Source: Burkholderiaceae bacterium
GTDB lineage: Bacteria; Pseudomonadota; Gammaproteobacteria; Burkholderiales; Burkholderiaceae_C
Assembly: GCA_013360485.1 (NCBI GenBank)
Contig: JABWBN010000013.1
Location: 1 to 37,930, forward strand
DNA length: 37,930 nt
Reading direction: 5' to 3'
The notes below the pieces were generated by a model. The model saw nothing but the letters and a program-made list of their open reading frames with translations. It was not told the origin of the DNA and made no database searches. A program made the position numbers and the translations under genes. Below are positions 8,879-17,886 of the stretch, piece by piece; the first letter of the stretch is position 1, and each line of letters starts with the position of its first letter.

Positions 8879-9208
8879 ACGACAACCGGAGGCAACGGGA
8901 ATTGGACCGGCGCCGCGCTACCGGTACGGGAGTGGTCGTCACAGCCAGCTGACATCACCGGGACCGACACGGCGCCGCGCAGCGGGCTGTTGAGACGCTC
9001 CCACTCCACGGCACATCGCACCCGAACTATAGGCATTCGCGAATTCCCGATGCATTCGAATGTCTTGTCGGAACCCATCGGGTATTGCGATGGACCGCAC
9101 CCCTATCATGGCGCAGTTGCGACCCGTGCAGGCTTCACGCCCGACCCCGGCGACCGACGTCCAATCGATCAGTCGTCTTCGTGCCACCGAACAAGACAGA
9201 CGCCGACT
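8879..9208. promoter_or_regulatory. Divergent intergenic region between the mrp operon and nhaR
   Basis: These 330 bases must hold the promoters for both the minus-strand antiporter operon and plus-strand nhaR. Apart from the paired palindromes annotated separately I could not place confident -35/-10 hexamers. An open frame runs through it on the plus strand, but its codons do not look coding. Confidence 0.6.
9035..9062. promoter_or_regulatory. Paired palindromes, candidate NhaR operator
   Basis: Two 10-bp palindromes, ATTCGCGAAT (9035-9044) and CATTCGAATG (9053-9062), share the ATTCG half-site. Their centres are 18 bp apart, roughly two helical turns. They lie midway between the divergent antiporter operon and nhaR, where a LysR-type activator normally binds. 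The assignment to NhaR is inference from position. Confidence 0.45.
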
Positions 9209-10147
9209 GTGAACTACAAGCATCTCCACTACTTCCTGCAGGTGGCTCAGTTGGGTAGCGTCGCTGCGGCCAGCCGCCAGTTGCACCTGGCGCCCCAGAC
9301 CATCAGCGGGCAGATCCAGTTGCTGGCGGAGCGCCTGGGCGGGCCCCTGTTCAAGAAGTCGGGGCGTCGCCTGGTCTTGACCGAGACGGGGCAACTTGCG
9401 CTGGGCTACGCACGGGAAATCTTCGCGCTGGGCTTCGAGCTGGAGACCGCAGTGCGCGCCAGGACCCGCCAAGGGCGCCCCGTCGAGTTTCGCGTCGGCG
9501 TGGCGGACGCCGTACCCAAGTCGATTGCCTATCACCTGGTCGAACCGGCCCTGTCGATCGACGAGCCGGTGCGCCTCGTTTGCCGCGAGTGGCGCCTCGA
9601 CCGACTCCTGTCGGAACTGGCCATGCACAGACTCGACCTGGTGATCGCGGACGCACCCTTGCCCAGCACGCTGAGCGTGAAGGCCTTCAGCCATCGACTC
9701 GGCAGTTCTCGCGTCGGTGTCTTCGCGGCCCGGTCCCTGAAGCCACGCACGCGCAGCGCATTCCCACGCTGCCTGAACGGCGCGCCCCTGCTGATGCCGG
9801 GACCAGACTCCGCTGTCGGGCAACGGCTGCGCACGTGGTTCAGCTCGCAAGGGCTGCGCCCGCGCGTCATCGCGGAATTCGACGACAGCGCCCTGGCCCA
9901 GGAGTTCGGCCGCCGAGGGGTCGGCTACCTGCTCGCGCCGGAGGTACTGTCCGACGAGATCGAGACGCGGCTGCAGGTCAGCCACCTGGGCACGATCGAT
10001 AACGTGGAAGAACACTTCTTTGCCATCTCCGTCGAGCGTCGCATCACGCACCCCTGCGTATTGGCCATCGCCCATGCGGCTCGAAGCGACCTCTTCCAGC
10101 CTGTCGCGGGCCCTGATGCGCCCAAGACGGCAGCGCGCCACACCTGA
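9209..10147 (+). CDS. nhaR: LysR-type transcriptional activator NhaR
   Basis: This 312-aa regulator matches NhaR closely at the N-terminus. Residues 1-45 start NYKHLHYFLQVAQLGSV and continue through the winged-helix segment APQTISGQIQLLAERLGG; a LysR substrate-binding domain follows (about 90-295). In enterobacteria NhaR activates sodium/proton antiporter expression in response to Na+. I chose GTG 9209 because it starts exactly where NhaR homology begins. Here the divergent partner is an Mrp-type operon rather than nhaA, which suggests NhaR controls Mrp. The extra C-terminal 15 residues are unconserved. Confidence 0.88.
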   Translation: MNYKHLHYFLQVAQLGSVAAASRQLHLAPQTISGQIQLLAERLGGPLFKKSGRRLVLTETGQLALGYAREIFALGFELETAVRARTRQGRPVEFRVGVADAVPKSIAYHLVEPALSIDEPVRLVCREWRLDRLLSELAMHRLDLVIADAPLPSTLSVKAFSHRLGSSRVGVFAARSLKPRTRSAFPRCLNGAPLLMPGPDSAVGQRLRTWFSSQGLRPRVIAEFDDSALAQEFGRRGVGYLLAPEVLSDEIETRLQVSHLGTIDNVEEHFFAISVERRITHPCVLAIAHAARSDLFQPVAGPDAPKTAARHT

Positions 10148-10268
10148 GCATGATGCACCCGTTCGAAACATGCGCAGACTGGGATCCGAGGTCGCGCAGG
10201 GGTTTCCGCCCGCGTCAGCGCACCCCCGGCAACGGGTCGGATTCGAGACGGGATGTCCGGGCGCGCAC

Positions 10269-10802
10269 ATGAAGAAGTTGCGCGACTGGTTGCCGCCTGC
10301 CGAGACCATACGCACCAACCGCTGGCTACGCTGGCTCGGGCCTGCTCTGCACCACCCACGGCTGTGGCACGTGAGCCGTCGGGGAGTGGCACTGGGCATG
10401 GCACTGGGCATTTTCTTCGGCCTGCTGATACCGCTGGCCCAGATCCCTCTGAGCGCGGCTGCAGCTGTCGCGCTGCGCGCCAACGTCCCCGCTGCGGTGG
10501 CCAGCACGTTGGTGACCAATCCGCTGACGTTCGGTCCGATCTACTATGCAGCCTGGCGCCTAGGTAACGCCATCCTCGACGAACCGACGGAAGCACCCTT
10601 CACGCCAGCCGAGATCAACGCGGACGCGCCGGCCGACGAGAGCTGGTGGGAAACGGCCAGGCGCCGGCTCGCGGGCGTGGGCAAGCCGCTGCTGCTGGGT
10701 CTCGCAATCCTGTCCACTGCGGTGGGCATCGTCACCTACGTCGTGGTCTCGGCAGTCTGGGCGCTGGCCGTGATGTGGAGGCGACGTCGCCGGCGTCGCT
10801 GA
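10269..10802 (+). CDS. DUF2062 family membrane protein
   Basis: This 177-aa protein belongs to the DUF2062 family. The segment SRRGVALGMALGIFFGLLIPL (about residues 38-58), with the following membrane span and the NPLTFGPIYYAAWRLG motif (about 84-99), is characteristic. Two hydrophobic stretches precede a polar loop, and a C-terminal span (about 141-168) ends in a poly-Arg tail. Function is unknown for the family. The ATG at 10269 gives the standard family N-terminus (MKKLRDWLP); the longer frame upstream is non-homologous. It ends four bases from the convergent stress-protein gene. Confidence 0.8.
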   Translation: MKKLRDWLPPAETIRTNRWLRWLGPALHHPRLWHVSRRGVALGMALGIFFGLLIPLAQIPLSAAAAVALRANVPAAVASTLVTNPLTFGPIYYAAWRLGNAILDEPTEAPFTPAEINADAPADESWWETARRRLAGVGKPLLLGLAILSTAVGIVTYVVVSAVWALAVMWRRRRRRR

Positions 10803-10806
10803 CGCT

Positions 10807-11712
10807 TCAGTGCGACATCAACACGGGCACCGTCATCGACTCCAGCATCGTTCGTGTAACGCCGCCCAGCATCATCTCCCACAGGCGCGGGTGCCCGAAG
10901 GCGCCCATCACGAGCAGGTCGGCCCGAGTGTCGGCAGCGTGTGACTGCAAGGCCTCGGCGACGGCCACGTCGGGGACCCACCCGCGCCGCATGCGCTCGC
11001 CGATCGACGGCTCGGTCTGTGTCAACACCATCGGGTTGACCGGCACGCCGTGTCGTTCCAGGTAGTTCGCCACCTGCTGGAGCGACTCCTGCCGCAATGC
11101 TGCGTCGTCTCGGCCCGCAGCCGTGAAGCTGACCAACTCGACGTGCGACGCGCGCATCAACAATGGCAGGGCATCGCGAACGGCACGGGCGCTCTCGCGC
11201 GTGTCGGACCAAGCCACCAGGACACGCCTCAAGTAGGCGTCCGGTCCAGCCTGCGCGCGCGCGTCGCTCCAGCCGATGTAGGGAACTGTCAGCACCGGGC
11301 ACGCCGCCCCCACCAACAGTCGCGCACTCTGCCCGACCGACAAGCCGCCTTCGCCCTGCGGACCCCTTTGCGAGGTGATCAGCATGTCGGCCGTGCGGGC
11401 CCAAGCCTGAAGCGCCTCGACCGAGTCGCCATCGGTGAGCTGCAGATCGATGTCGATCGGAAGGCGCAACCGGATGTCCGTCACGAGCCGCTCACCCGTC
11501 GCGCGCAGAGCATCGCGCTGCGCCTGGGCGAGTTGCTGGGCCAGTGCCGCCGTTTCCGCGCTGAGCCCCACTCCGGCGTTCACAGGGGCGGCCACCAGGA
11601 GCGCCGTCAACCGAGCATCCCAATGCCGAGCGAGCAATGCCGCCAGTTCGATCGCCTGGCCCGACAAGGACTCGTCATTGACGTGAACGACCAGATTGCG
11701 CATGGATGTCAT
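10807..11712 (-). CDS. Tandem universal stress protein (UspA family)
   Basis: This 301-aa cytoplasmic protein has two Usp domains (about residues 4-145 and 163-301). The second half keeps an ATP-binding-like glycine motif (MGAFGHPRLWEMMLGGVTRTML); the first has a weaker version (TSQRGPQGEGGLSVGQSARLL). A strong AGGAGG ribosome-binding site lies seven bases before the ATG at 11712. It is divergent from the P-type ATPase gene. Such tandem proteins usually respond to stress or energy limitation; the exact role here is not deducible. Confidence 0.88.
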   Translation of the reverse strand: MTSMRNLVVHVNDESLSGQAIELAALLARHWDARLTALLVAAPVNAGVGLSAETAALAQQLAQAQRDALRATGERLVTDIRLRLPIDIDLQLTDGDSVEALQAWARTADMLITSQRGPQGEGGLSVGQSARLLVGAACPVLTVPYIGWSDARAQAGPDAYLRRVLVAWSDTRESARAVRDALPLLMRASHVELVSFTAAGRDDAALRQESLQQVANYLERHGVPVNPMVLTQTEPSIGERMRRGWVPDVAVAEALQSHAADTRADLLVMGAFGHPRLWEMMLGGVTRTMLESMTVPVLMSH

Positions 11713-12119
11713 CGTTCGCCTCCTTCAGTGTGATGTGCACGCACGATGGCCAAGACCGTCGTCGTGCCGGCTGCGCTGCGGTCGGCTGCGCTCATCGTCG
11801 AAGCGGTCCTCACCTTCTGCGTCTGCGCGGGTGGGTCTCGATCTACTTTACAGCTGCACTGATTGCAAAACCATCCGAATGTTCGAGTCCAACGAATCGA
11901 AAAAATCTGCTGTTTGCCTTCCCGCTGGGCGAGGCTTCCCCTGCTTCCGCAGCAGGTCAGGTGCCGATACGGAATCAGGGTTGACTCGCCTCAATGTCGC
12001 CGATGGAACCCGACCTTCAACCGATGGATCATCCAATGGCGCAGCGCGCACGAAGTGCCGCCGGCGACACTTCCATCGGTCGAGCGGCGGATCGCTTCAA
12101 GGGGCAGAGGCAGGCAACG
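11713..12119. other. Divergent intergenic region, usp / P-type ATPase
   Basis: This 407-base gap contains no convincing gene. The stretch at about 11840-11925 is clearly richer in A+T than its surroundings, as expected for divergent promoters. I looked for, and did not find, a clean FNR/ANR-type TTGAT-N4-ATCAA box. The ATPase frame is open through 11994-12119 but that segment does not resemble the protein family. Confidence 0.5.
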
Positions 12120-14819
12120 ATGAACCAGGGCACCGACGACACCACTTTGTGGCATGCACTGCCGGCAGATCAGGTTCTGCGCCGCTTCGCGCTCGACCCG
12201 CGGCGCGGCCTCGACGCCGATGCCGTGCGCGAAGGCACCGCGAAGCACGGCCCCAATGCGCTGCCTGAGCCACCGCCGCGGCCCGTCTGGCGCACCTTTG
12301 CGCGTCAGTTCAAGAGCCCGCTCATCACCATCTTGTTCGCAGCGGCAGTGCTGGCGGTTGCACTCGGCCACCACGGCGACGCCGGCGTGATCCTGGCTGT
12401 GGTTTTGGTGAACGCGCTGATCGGCAGCTTCCAGGAGGGCCGAGCAGAGCGCTCGATGGCAGCACTGCGGCGCCTGTCGTCCCTGCGGGTGCGTGTTCTG
12501 CGCGAGGGCTGCGAGCAGGTGGTCGAGGCCCGCGACCTGGTGCCGGGCGATCTGATGCTGCTGTCTGCCGGTGACGCTGTGGCTGCCGATGGGCGTCTGA
12601 TCGAAGAGGCCCAATTGCAGGTGGCCGAGGCGGCCCTCACGGGCGAGTCGGTGCCGGTGGCCAAGTCGGTGTCCCCCGTACCCGAGGCCACGGGCCTCGC
12701 CGACCGGCATGACATGGTGTATTGCGGCACTCACGTCACCGGCGGGCGGGCGCGCGCGGTGGTGGTGGCCATCGGCATGCACACCGAAGTCGGCCGCATC
12801 GCGGGTCTCACCGAACGCGCCGTCGAGCCGAAGACGCCATTGGAACTGCGCCTCGATCAGTTCGGTCGTGCGCTGGTGGCTGCGGCACTGGGCCTGTTCG
12901 TGCTGGTCGTCTTGCTGGGCCTGTGGCGGCAGTTGCCCCTGGCCGAGGTATTGATGGTGGCGATCAGCCAGATGGTCTCGATGGTGCCGGAGGGGTTGCC
13001 AGTGGCGATGACGATCGCACTGGCGGTTGGCATGCAGCGCATGGCCGAGCGCGGTGCGATCATCCGGCGCCTGTCGGCCGTGGAAACGCTCGGCTCCACC
13101 ACCGTCATCTGCAGCGACAAGACCGGCACGCTCACCCGCAACGAAATGACGGCCGTTGCTCTGTGGCTACCTGACGGCCGAACCATCGACGTCGACGGTA
13201 TTGGATATACCCCGCAGGGTGAACTGCTGGAAGCCATCGGGCCAGCCGACCTGGCCGAACCGGCGTTGCGCCAGCTCATCCACGCAGCGGCGCTGTGCAA
13301 CGATGCGGAGTTGGTTGCGCCCGAGAAGGAGCGCGGTGCCTGGTCGGTGTTGGGCGACCCGACCGAAGGCGCGCTGCTGGTGCTGGCCCGCAAGGCCGGC
13401 ATTGCGATCGACGCCCTGCGCCTCGATGCGCCGCGCGAGACCGAGTTGCCGTTCGACTCCGACACCAAGCTCATGGCGACGCGCCACCGCATGGTCGATG
13501 CGCCACATCGTGTGTGGATCAAGGGCGCGCCAGAGGCGGTGCTGCGACTGTGCCGCTCCGAAGACGCCAGCGTCCTGCACGACGCGCGCGCCGCTGCCGA
13601 GACCATGGCCACGCGGGCGCTGCGCGTGCTGGCACTTGCCACCGTGGACGACGACGACCTCGATCCGGCGGCCGGATTCGACGCGCTGGTCGGCCGCTCG
13701 CGACTGCTCGGCCTGGTCGGCCAGATCGACCCGCCACGAGAAGAGGTCAAGCTTTCGGTGACCGATTGCCGCACGGCAGGCATCCGCCCGATCATGGTCA
13801 CCGGCGATCACAAGCTCACCGGCCTGGCCATCGCACGGGAACTCGGCATCGCACGCGAGGGTGAACGGGCTGTCGACGGCCCCGAGCTCGAACGCATGGG
13901 CGAGGCTGAACTGCGAGACGAACTGCCCGGCATCGCGGTGTTTGCGCGCGTGCAGCCCGCGCAGAAGCTGCGCATCGTCCAGGCGCTGCAGTCGGGCGGC
14001 GAGGTCGTGGCCATGACCGGCGACGGGGTCAACGACGCCCCGGCGCTGGCGCGTGCCGACGTCGGCGTGGCGATGGGGATCACCGGGACCGAGGTGGCCA
14101 AGAGCGCCGCCAAGATCGTGGTCACCGACGACAACTTCTCGACCATCGTCGGGGCGGTGCAGCAAGGTCGCGTGGTCTACGCCAACCTGAAGAAGGTCAT
14201 CCTGTACCTTTTTGCCACCTCGATGGCTGAGGTGCTGGTGCTCTTGCTGGCGTTGATGGGTGGCTTCCCCTTGCCGCTGGCCGCCGTTCAGATCCTGTGG
14301 ATCAACATCGTCACCGAGGGTACCGTGACCGTGAACCTGGTGATGGACCCGCCCGATGGTGACGAGATGCGCCGCCGGCCGGTGCCGCGCGACGATCGCC
14401 TCCTCAGCAGCGAGATGCTCAGGCGAGTGGCGCTGATGACACCGATGATCGCCACGGTCACCTTCGGTTGGTTCGCATGGCGGCTGGCCGGGGGTGTACC
14501 GGAACCGCTGGTGCGCACCGAGACGTTCACCGTGCTGGCGATGTGCCAGTGGTTCAACGTGCTCAACTGTCAGTCGGCCACAGCCTCGGCGCTGGGACCG
14601 CGGCTGCTGCGCAACCGCTGGCTGGCCGGTGGTCTCGCCCTGAGCGTGGCGCTGCAGCTAGCGGTGCTGTACGTTCCAGCCATGAATGCGCTGTTCCATA
14701 CCGTGCCGTTGCCTGCGAGCTCGCTGCTGCCACTGCTCACACTGGCCAGTACAGTGCTATGGATGGAGGAACTGCGCAAGCTGGTGGTGCGCACGTCGCG
14801 GCGGCGGGCTGCACCGTGA
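12120..14819 (+). CDS. P2-type cation-transporting ATPase (Ca2+/Na+/K+ ATPase-like)
   Basis: This 899-aa P-type ATPase has the cation-transporter N-domain (about 10-75), TGES at 174-177 (actuator), PEGLP at 290-294 in M4, the phosphorylated Asp333 in SDKTGT, and the hinge GDGVND with Asp635. Membrane residues are partly SERCA-like: Glu704 in M5 (SMAEV) is present, but M6 reads INIVTEG (Glu733) where SERCA has N-x-x-x-D, so the transported ion is uncertain. The ATG at 12120 gives the family N-terminus. Its stop overlaps the next antiporter start (GTGA), indicating coupled expression. Role: ATP-driven export of a cation, with Ca2+ or Na+ most likely. Confidence 0.92.
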   Translation: MNQGTDDTTLWHALPADQVLRRFALDPRRGLDADAVREGTAKHGPNALPEPPPRPVWRTFARQFKSPLITILFAAAVLAVALGHHGDAGVILAVVLVNALIGSFQEGRAERSMAALRRLSSLRVRVLREGCEQVVEARDLVPGDLMLLSAGDAVAADGRLIEEAQLQVAEAALTGESVPVAKSVSPVPEATGLADRHDMVYCGTHVTGGRARAVVVAIGMHTEVGRIAGLTERAVEPKTPLELRLDQFGRALVAAALGLFVLVVLLGLWRQLPLAEVLMVAISQMVSMVPEGLPVAMTIALAVGMQRMAERGAIIRRLSAVETLGSTTVICSDKTGTLTRNEMTAVALWLPDGRTIDVDGIGYTPQGELLEAIGPADLAEPALRQLIHAAALCNDAELVAPEKERGAWSVLGDPTEGALLVLARKAGIAIDALRLDAPRETELPFDSDTKLMATRHRMVDAPHRVWIKGAPEAVLRLCRSEDASVLHDARAAAETMATRALRVLALATVDDDDLDPAAGFDALVGRSRLLGLVGQIDPPREEVKLSVTDCRTAGIRPIMVTGDHKLTGLAIARELGIAREGERAVDGPELERMGEAELRDELPGIAVFARVQPAQKLRIVQALQSGGEVVAMTGDGVNDAPALARADVGVAMGITGTEVAKSAAKIVVTDDNFSTIVGAVQQGRVVYANLKKVILYLFATSMAEVLVLLLALMGGFPLPLAAVQILWINIVTEGTVTVNLVMDPPDGDEMRRRPVPRDDRLLSSEMLRRVALMTPMIATVTFGWFAWRLAGGVPEPLVRTETFTVLAMCQWFNVLNCQSATASALGPRLLRNRWLAGGLALSVALQLAVLYVPAMNALFHTVPLPASSLLPLLTLASTVLWMEELRKLVVRTSRRRAAP

Positions 14820-15832
14820 GCACCGTCTGGCTCGCGCTGCAGTTTGTGCTGTGTGCGGCACTGATCGCGGTGGCCGGTTTCGTCCTCAGCCGCAGCGCCG
14901 ACGCGCTGGCAGAAGCCTATGGATGGGGACGGGGCTGGGTGGGACTGGCGCTGCTGGCTACCGTCACCTCACTGCCCGAACTGGCCTCAGGCATCAGTGC
15001 GGTGGCGCTGGTCAAGGCCCCTAACCTCGCGGTGGGCAATGCGCTGGGCGCCTGCGTCCTTAACCTGGGCTTCCTCGTCGTCGTCGACCTCCTTCAGCGT
15101 CACCAGCCGATCTACCGGCGGGCGAGCACGACACACCTGCTGTCGGCCGGCTTTGGCGTGGTGATGCTCGGGTTCGTCGCCATGAGCCTGGTCACCGGAC
15201 GCGGGGCACCGCAGTTCCTCGGTGTCGGCCTCTACAGCCCGGTGCTGCTGGGGCTGTACCTGCTCGCGCTGCGCAGTGTTTTCTCGCACGAGCAGTCAAG
15301 TCGCGAAGCCGTTTCGAACGACGAGGGCGCCGCATTGGAACGGCCTGCACCGGGTGCCGTGCGCCGGGAGTGGCACCGGTTCACGTCGGCAGCGCTGGTG
15401 GTGCTGGCAGCGGGCAGTTGGCTACCCGAGTCGGCCGATGGCCTGTCGCAGGCCCTGGGACTGTCTCGCAGCTTCGTCGGCACGGTGTTCATGGCGTTGG
15501 TGACCACGCTGCCCGAGATGGCCGTCACGGTCGCGGCGCTGCGCCTGGGCGCACTCGACATGGCCATCGGCAACCTGCTGGGCAGCAACCTGTTCAATGT
15601 GCTCATCCTGGCCGTGGACGACGTGGCCTACACCGGCGGGCCGCTGCTGGCCGAGGTGTCGCCTGCCCATGCCGGCACTGCTGCCACGGCGCTGGTGATG
15701 ACGGGACTGGTGATCGTCGGGCTGGTCATGCGCCCACAGGGCCGCGTGCTGCGCGTGGCCAGCTGGGTCAGCGTCGGACTGGTGGCTGCCTATGGCATCA
15801 ATGCGGCGCTGATCTACCTGGCTGGAGCGTGA
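14816..15832 (+). CDS. Divergent CaCA-family cation antiporter
   Basis: This 338-aa membrane protein has the two-repeat layout of sodium/calcium exchangers. The alpha-repeat motifs are altered: TVTSLPEL (residues 49-56) and LVTTLPEM (about 228-235) keep Thr/Ser-Leu-Pro-Glu but lack the usual Gly of G-[TS]-S-x-P-E. The companion motifs AVGNALGACVLN and AIGNLLGSNLFNV are present. A polar loop lies at about 157-190. The GTG start at 14816 overlaps the ATPase stop. It is shorter than the CaCA protein at 7772-8878 and from a different subfamily. Substrate is unknown. Confidence 0.82.
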   Translation: MSTVWLALQFVLCAALIAVAGFVLSRSADALAEAYGWGRGWVGLALLATVTSLPELASGISAVALVKAPNLAVGNALGACVLNLGFLVVVDLLQRHQPIYRRASTTHLLSAGFGVVMLGFVAMSLVTGRGAPQFLGVGLYSPVLLGLYLLALRSVFSHEQSSREAVSNDEGAALERPAPGAVRREWHRFTSAALVVLAAGSWLPESADGLSQALGLSRSFVGTVFMALVTTLPEMAVTVAALRLGALDMAIGNLLGSNLFNVLILAVDDVAYTGGPLLAEVSPAHAGTAATALVMTGLVIVGLVMRPQGRVLRVASWVSVGLVAAYGINAALIYLAGA

Positions 15833-15884
15833 CATGACATGCCGGCTTGCGACCCGGACACAGTGTTCGCGTGATTGATCGAAC

Positions 15885-17852
15885 ATGACCACGGCCTTCC
15901 TCCAAGTCCTGCTGATGCTCGGTTGTGCTGTCGCCGTCGTGCTGGTGTTCCAGCAACTGCGCGTTCCATCGAGCCTGGGCTACCTGCTGGTGGGCGTGCT
16001 ACTCGGTCCGCACACGGCCGGCCCGGTGGTCGACGCCGCGCCGGTGCGGGCGATTGCCGAGTTCGGCATCGTGTTCCTTCTCTTCACCATCGGTTTGAAC
16101 TTTTCGTTGCCGCAGATCCATGCGCTGCGCCACCTTGTACTCGGGTTGGGTACCGCGCAGGTGGTGCTCACGACCGCCGCGGTCAGCCTGATCGGCTGGA
16201 TGGCTGGTCTCGCCCCGGCAGCCGCGTTCGTCACGGGTGCAGTGTTCGCGCAGTCCTCGACCACACTCATCAGCAAGCAGTTGAGCGAGCAATCAGAGGA
16301 GCATGCCCGGCACGCGCGGCTGGGCTTGGGCATGTCGGTGTTCCAGGACGTCACCGCTGTGCCCTTTATCGTGGTGCTCCCGGTGCTTGGGGTGGCCAGC
16401 GCGGTGTCGCTGGGCACTGCGCTCGGTCTCGCCATGGCCAAGGCAACTTTGGCCTTCGCGCTGGTGTTCTTCATCGGGCGCCGCCTGCTGCGCCCGCTTC
16501 TGCACCGCGTCGCCTCGTTGCGCTCGGCAGAACTGTTCACATTGACGGTGCTGTTCGTGTCGCTGGCCGCCGCAGCGACGACGCAGTCGCTCGGTCTGTC
16601 GATGGCGTTCGGCGCCTTCCTCGCAGGCATGGTGCTGGGCGAGACCGAGTTCCGGCACCAGATCGAGACCACCATCCGGCCGTTTCGCGATGTGCTACTC
16701 GGCCTGTTTTTCGTCAGTGTTGGCACCCTTGTCGACCCGGCGGCCATGGTGCGCGTGGGGCATTGGGCGCTGCTCGGTGCAGCAGTGTTGATGGTCGTGA
16801 AGGGCGCGCTCGTGGCCGCAATCGTCCGCCGCGCGGGTATCGACATGGCCACCGCGTGGCGCACTGGCGCCCTGCTGGCCGTAGGTGGCGAGTTCGGCTT
16901 CGCACTCCTCGCCATCGGACTCGAAGCGCGGTTGCTTGAAGACGTTCTGGGCCAGATCGTGCTTGCGTCGGTGCTGCTGTCGATGTTCGCAGGGCCGCTT
17001 CTCATCCGTTACAACGGTGAAATTGCAGCCATCCTGACGCCTCGCAGCCAATTCCTGGCTGCCGACACCACAGCAGCCCTGCACATGCCGGCCTCGGACC
17101 CGATGCGAGACCATGTCCTGCTGGCCGGCTACGGACGCATCGGTCAAGGCCTGGGCCATGTACTCGAGGCCGAAGGTCTGGCCTTCGCGGCGCTCGACAC
17201 CGACGCTGCCCGCGTACGCGAGGCCCGCGCTGCGGGCGAACCCGTCCACTTCGGCGACAGCGCCCAGATCGAACTCCTCGAGGCGGTGGGCCTGTCGACG
17301 GCACGGCTGCTGGTGATCACACACGACGACACCTCCGCAGCAATGAAGACGCTGCAGCAAGTGCGCACGCGGCATCCAGACTTGCCGGTAATGGTGCGGA
17401 CACGCGACCCGAGCACGACCAACGAATTGCGCGTCGCCGGGGCTACCGAAGTCGTGCCCGAGACATTGGAGGCGGGCCTGATGATCGCGTCGCAGGTCAT
17501 GCTGCGTCTGGGGCTGCCGCTCGCCCGCGTGGTGCGCCGCGTGCGAGCCGAGCGCACGGGGCATTACAGGCACCTGCGCGAATTGTTCGCTGGCGATCCG
17601 CTGGAGGAGTCTTCGGTAGCCGAAGGCGCGGCCGACCGCCTTCACGCCGTGACGCTGCCGCAGGACTGCCGCCACGTCGGGCAACCGCTGTCCGCGCTGC
17701 CACTGGACGGCGTCGCCGTGGCCGCGCTCTTGCGCAACGGCCGGCGGCAACTGCAGCCCGATTCAGCCACACTCACCGAGGTCGGCGACGCCCTGGTTCT
17801 GCTGGGTCCGCCGGATGCGATCGCGCGGACCGAAGCCCGCCTGCTAGGCTGA
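15885..17852 (+). CDS. CPA2 cation/proton antiporter with RCK domains (KefB/KefC-like)
   Basis: This 655-aa protein has three parts. The N-terminal Na+/H+ exchanger domain (about 1-380) has about 12 spans, including FLLFTIGLNFS, SSTTLISKQLSE and a GMSVFQDVTAVPF segment with the conserved Asp. An RCK_N domain follows, with the dinucleotide-binding motif GYGRIGQG at 415-422. The C-terminal RCK_C domain covers about 570-655. It resembles KefB/KefC and ybaL-type exchangers that release K+ or Na+ in exchange for H+. No kefF/kefG ancillary gene is adjacent, so glutathione-adduct gating is not supported. It follows the CaCA gene by 52 bases. Confidence 0.88.
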   Translation: MTTAFLQVLLMLGCAVAVVLVFQQLRVPSSLGYLLVGVLLGPHTAGPVVDAAPVRAIAEFGIVFLLFTIGLNFSLPQIHALRHLVLGLGTAQVVLTTAAVSLIGWMAGLAPAAAFVTGAVFAQSSTTLISKQLSEQSEEHARHARLGLGMSVFQDVTAVPFIVVLPVLGVASAVSLGTALGLAMAKATLAFALVFFIGRRLLRPLLHRVASLRSAELFTLTVLFVSLAAAATTQSLGLSMAFGAFLAGMVLGETEFRHQIETTIRPFRDVLLGLFFVSVGTLVDPAAMVRVGHWALLGAAVLMVVKGALVAAIVRRAGIDMATAWRTGALLAVGGEFGFALLAIGLEARLLEDVLGQIVLASVLLSMFAGPLLIRYNGEIAAILTPRSQFLAADTTAALHMPASDPMRDHVLLAGYGRIGQGLGHVLEAEGLAFAALDTDAARVREARAAGEPVHFGDSAQIELLEAVGLSTARLLVITHDDTSAAMKTLQQVRTRHPDLPVMVRTRDPSTTNELRVAGATEVVPETLEAGLMIASQVMLRLGLPLARVVRRVRAERTGHYRHLRELFAGDPLEESSVAEGAADRLHAVTLPQDCRHVGQPLSALPLDGVAVAALLRNGRRQLQPDSATLTEVGDALVLLGPPDAIARTEARLLG

Positions 17853-17886
17853 GCCACACCCCCAACCCTCAATGCGAGGAACAGAA

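Noticed and set aside
11713-12119. FNR/ANR box or a small gene between the stress protein and the ATPase
   Set aside because: No matching TTGAT-N4-ATCAA and no frame with a credible start or composition.
15885-17852. Glutathione-gated KefC
   Set aside because: No kefF/kefG neighbour, and I could not recognise the glutathione-binding residues; only the general CPA2-RCK assignment is kept.
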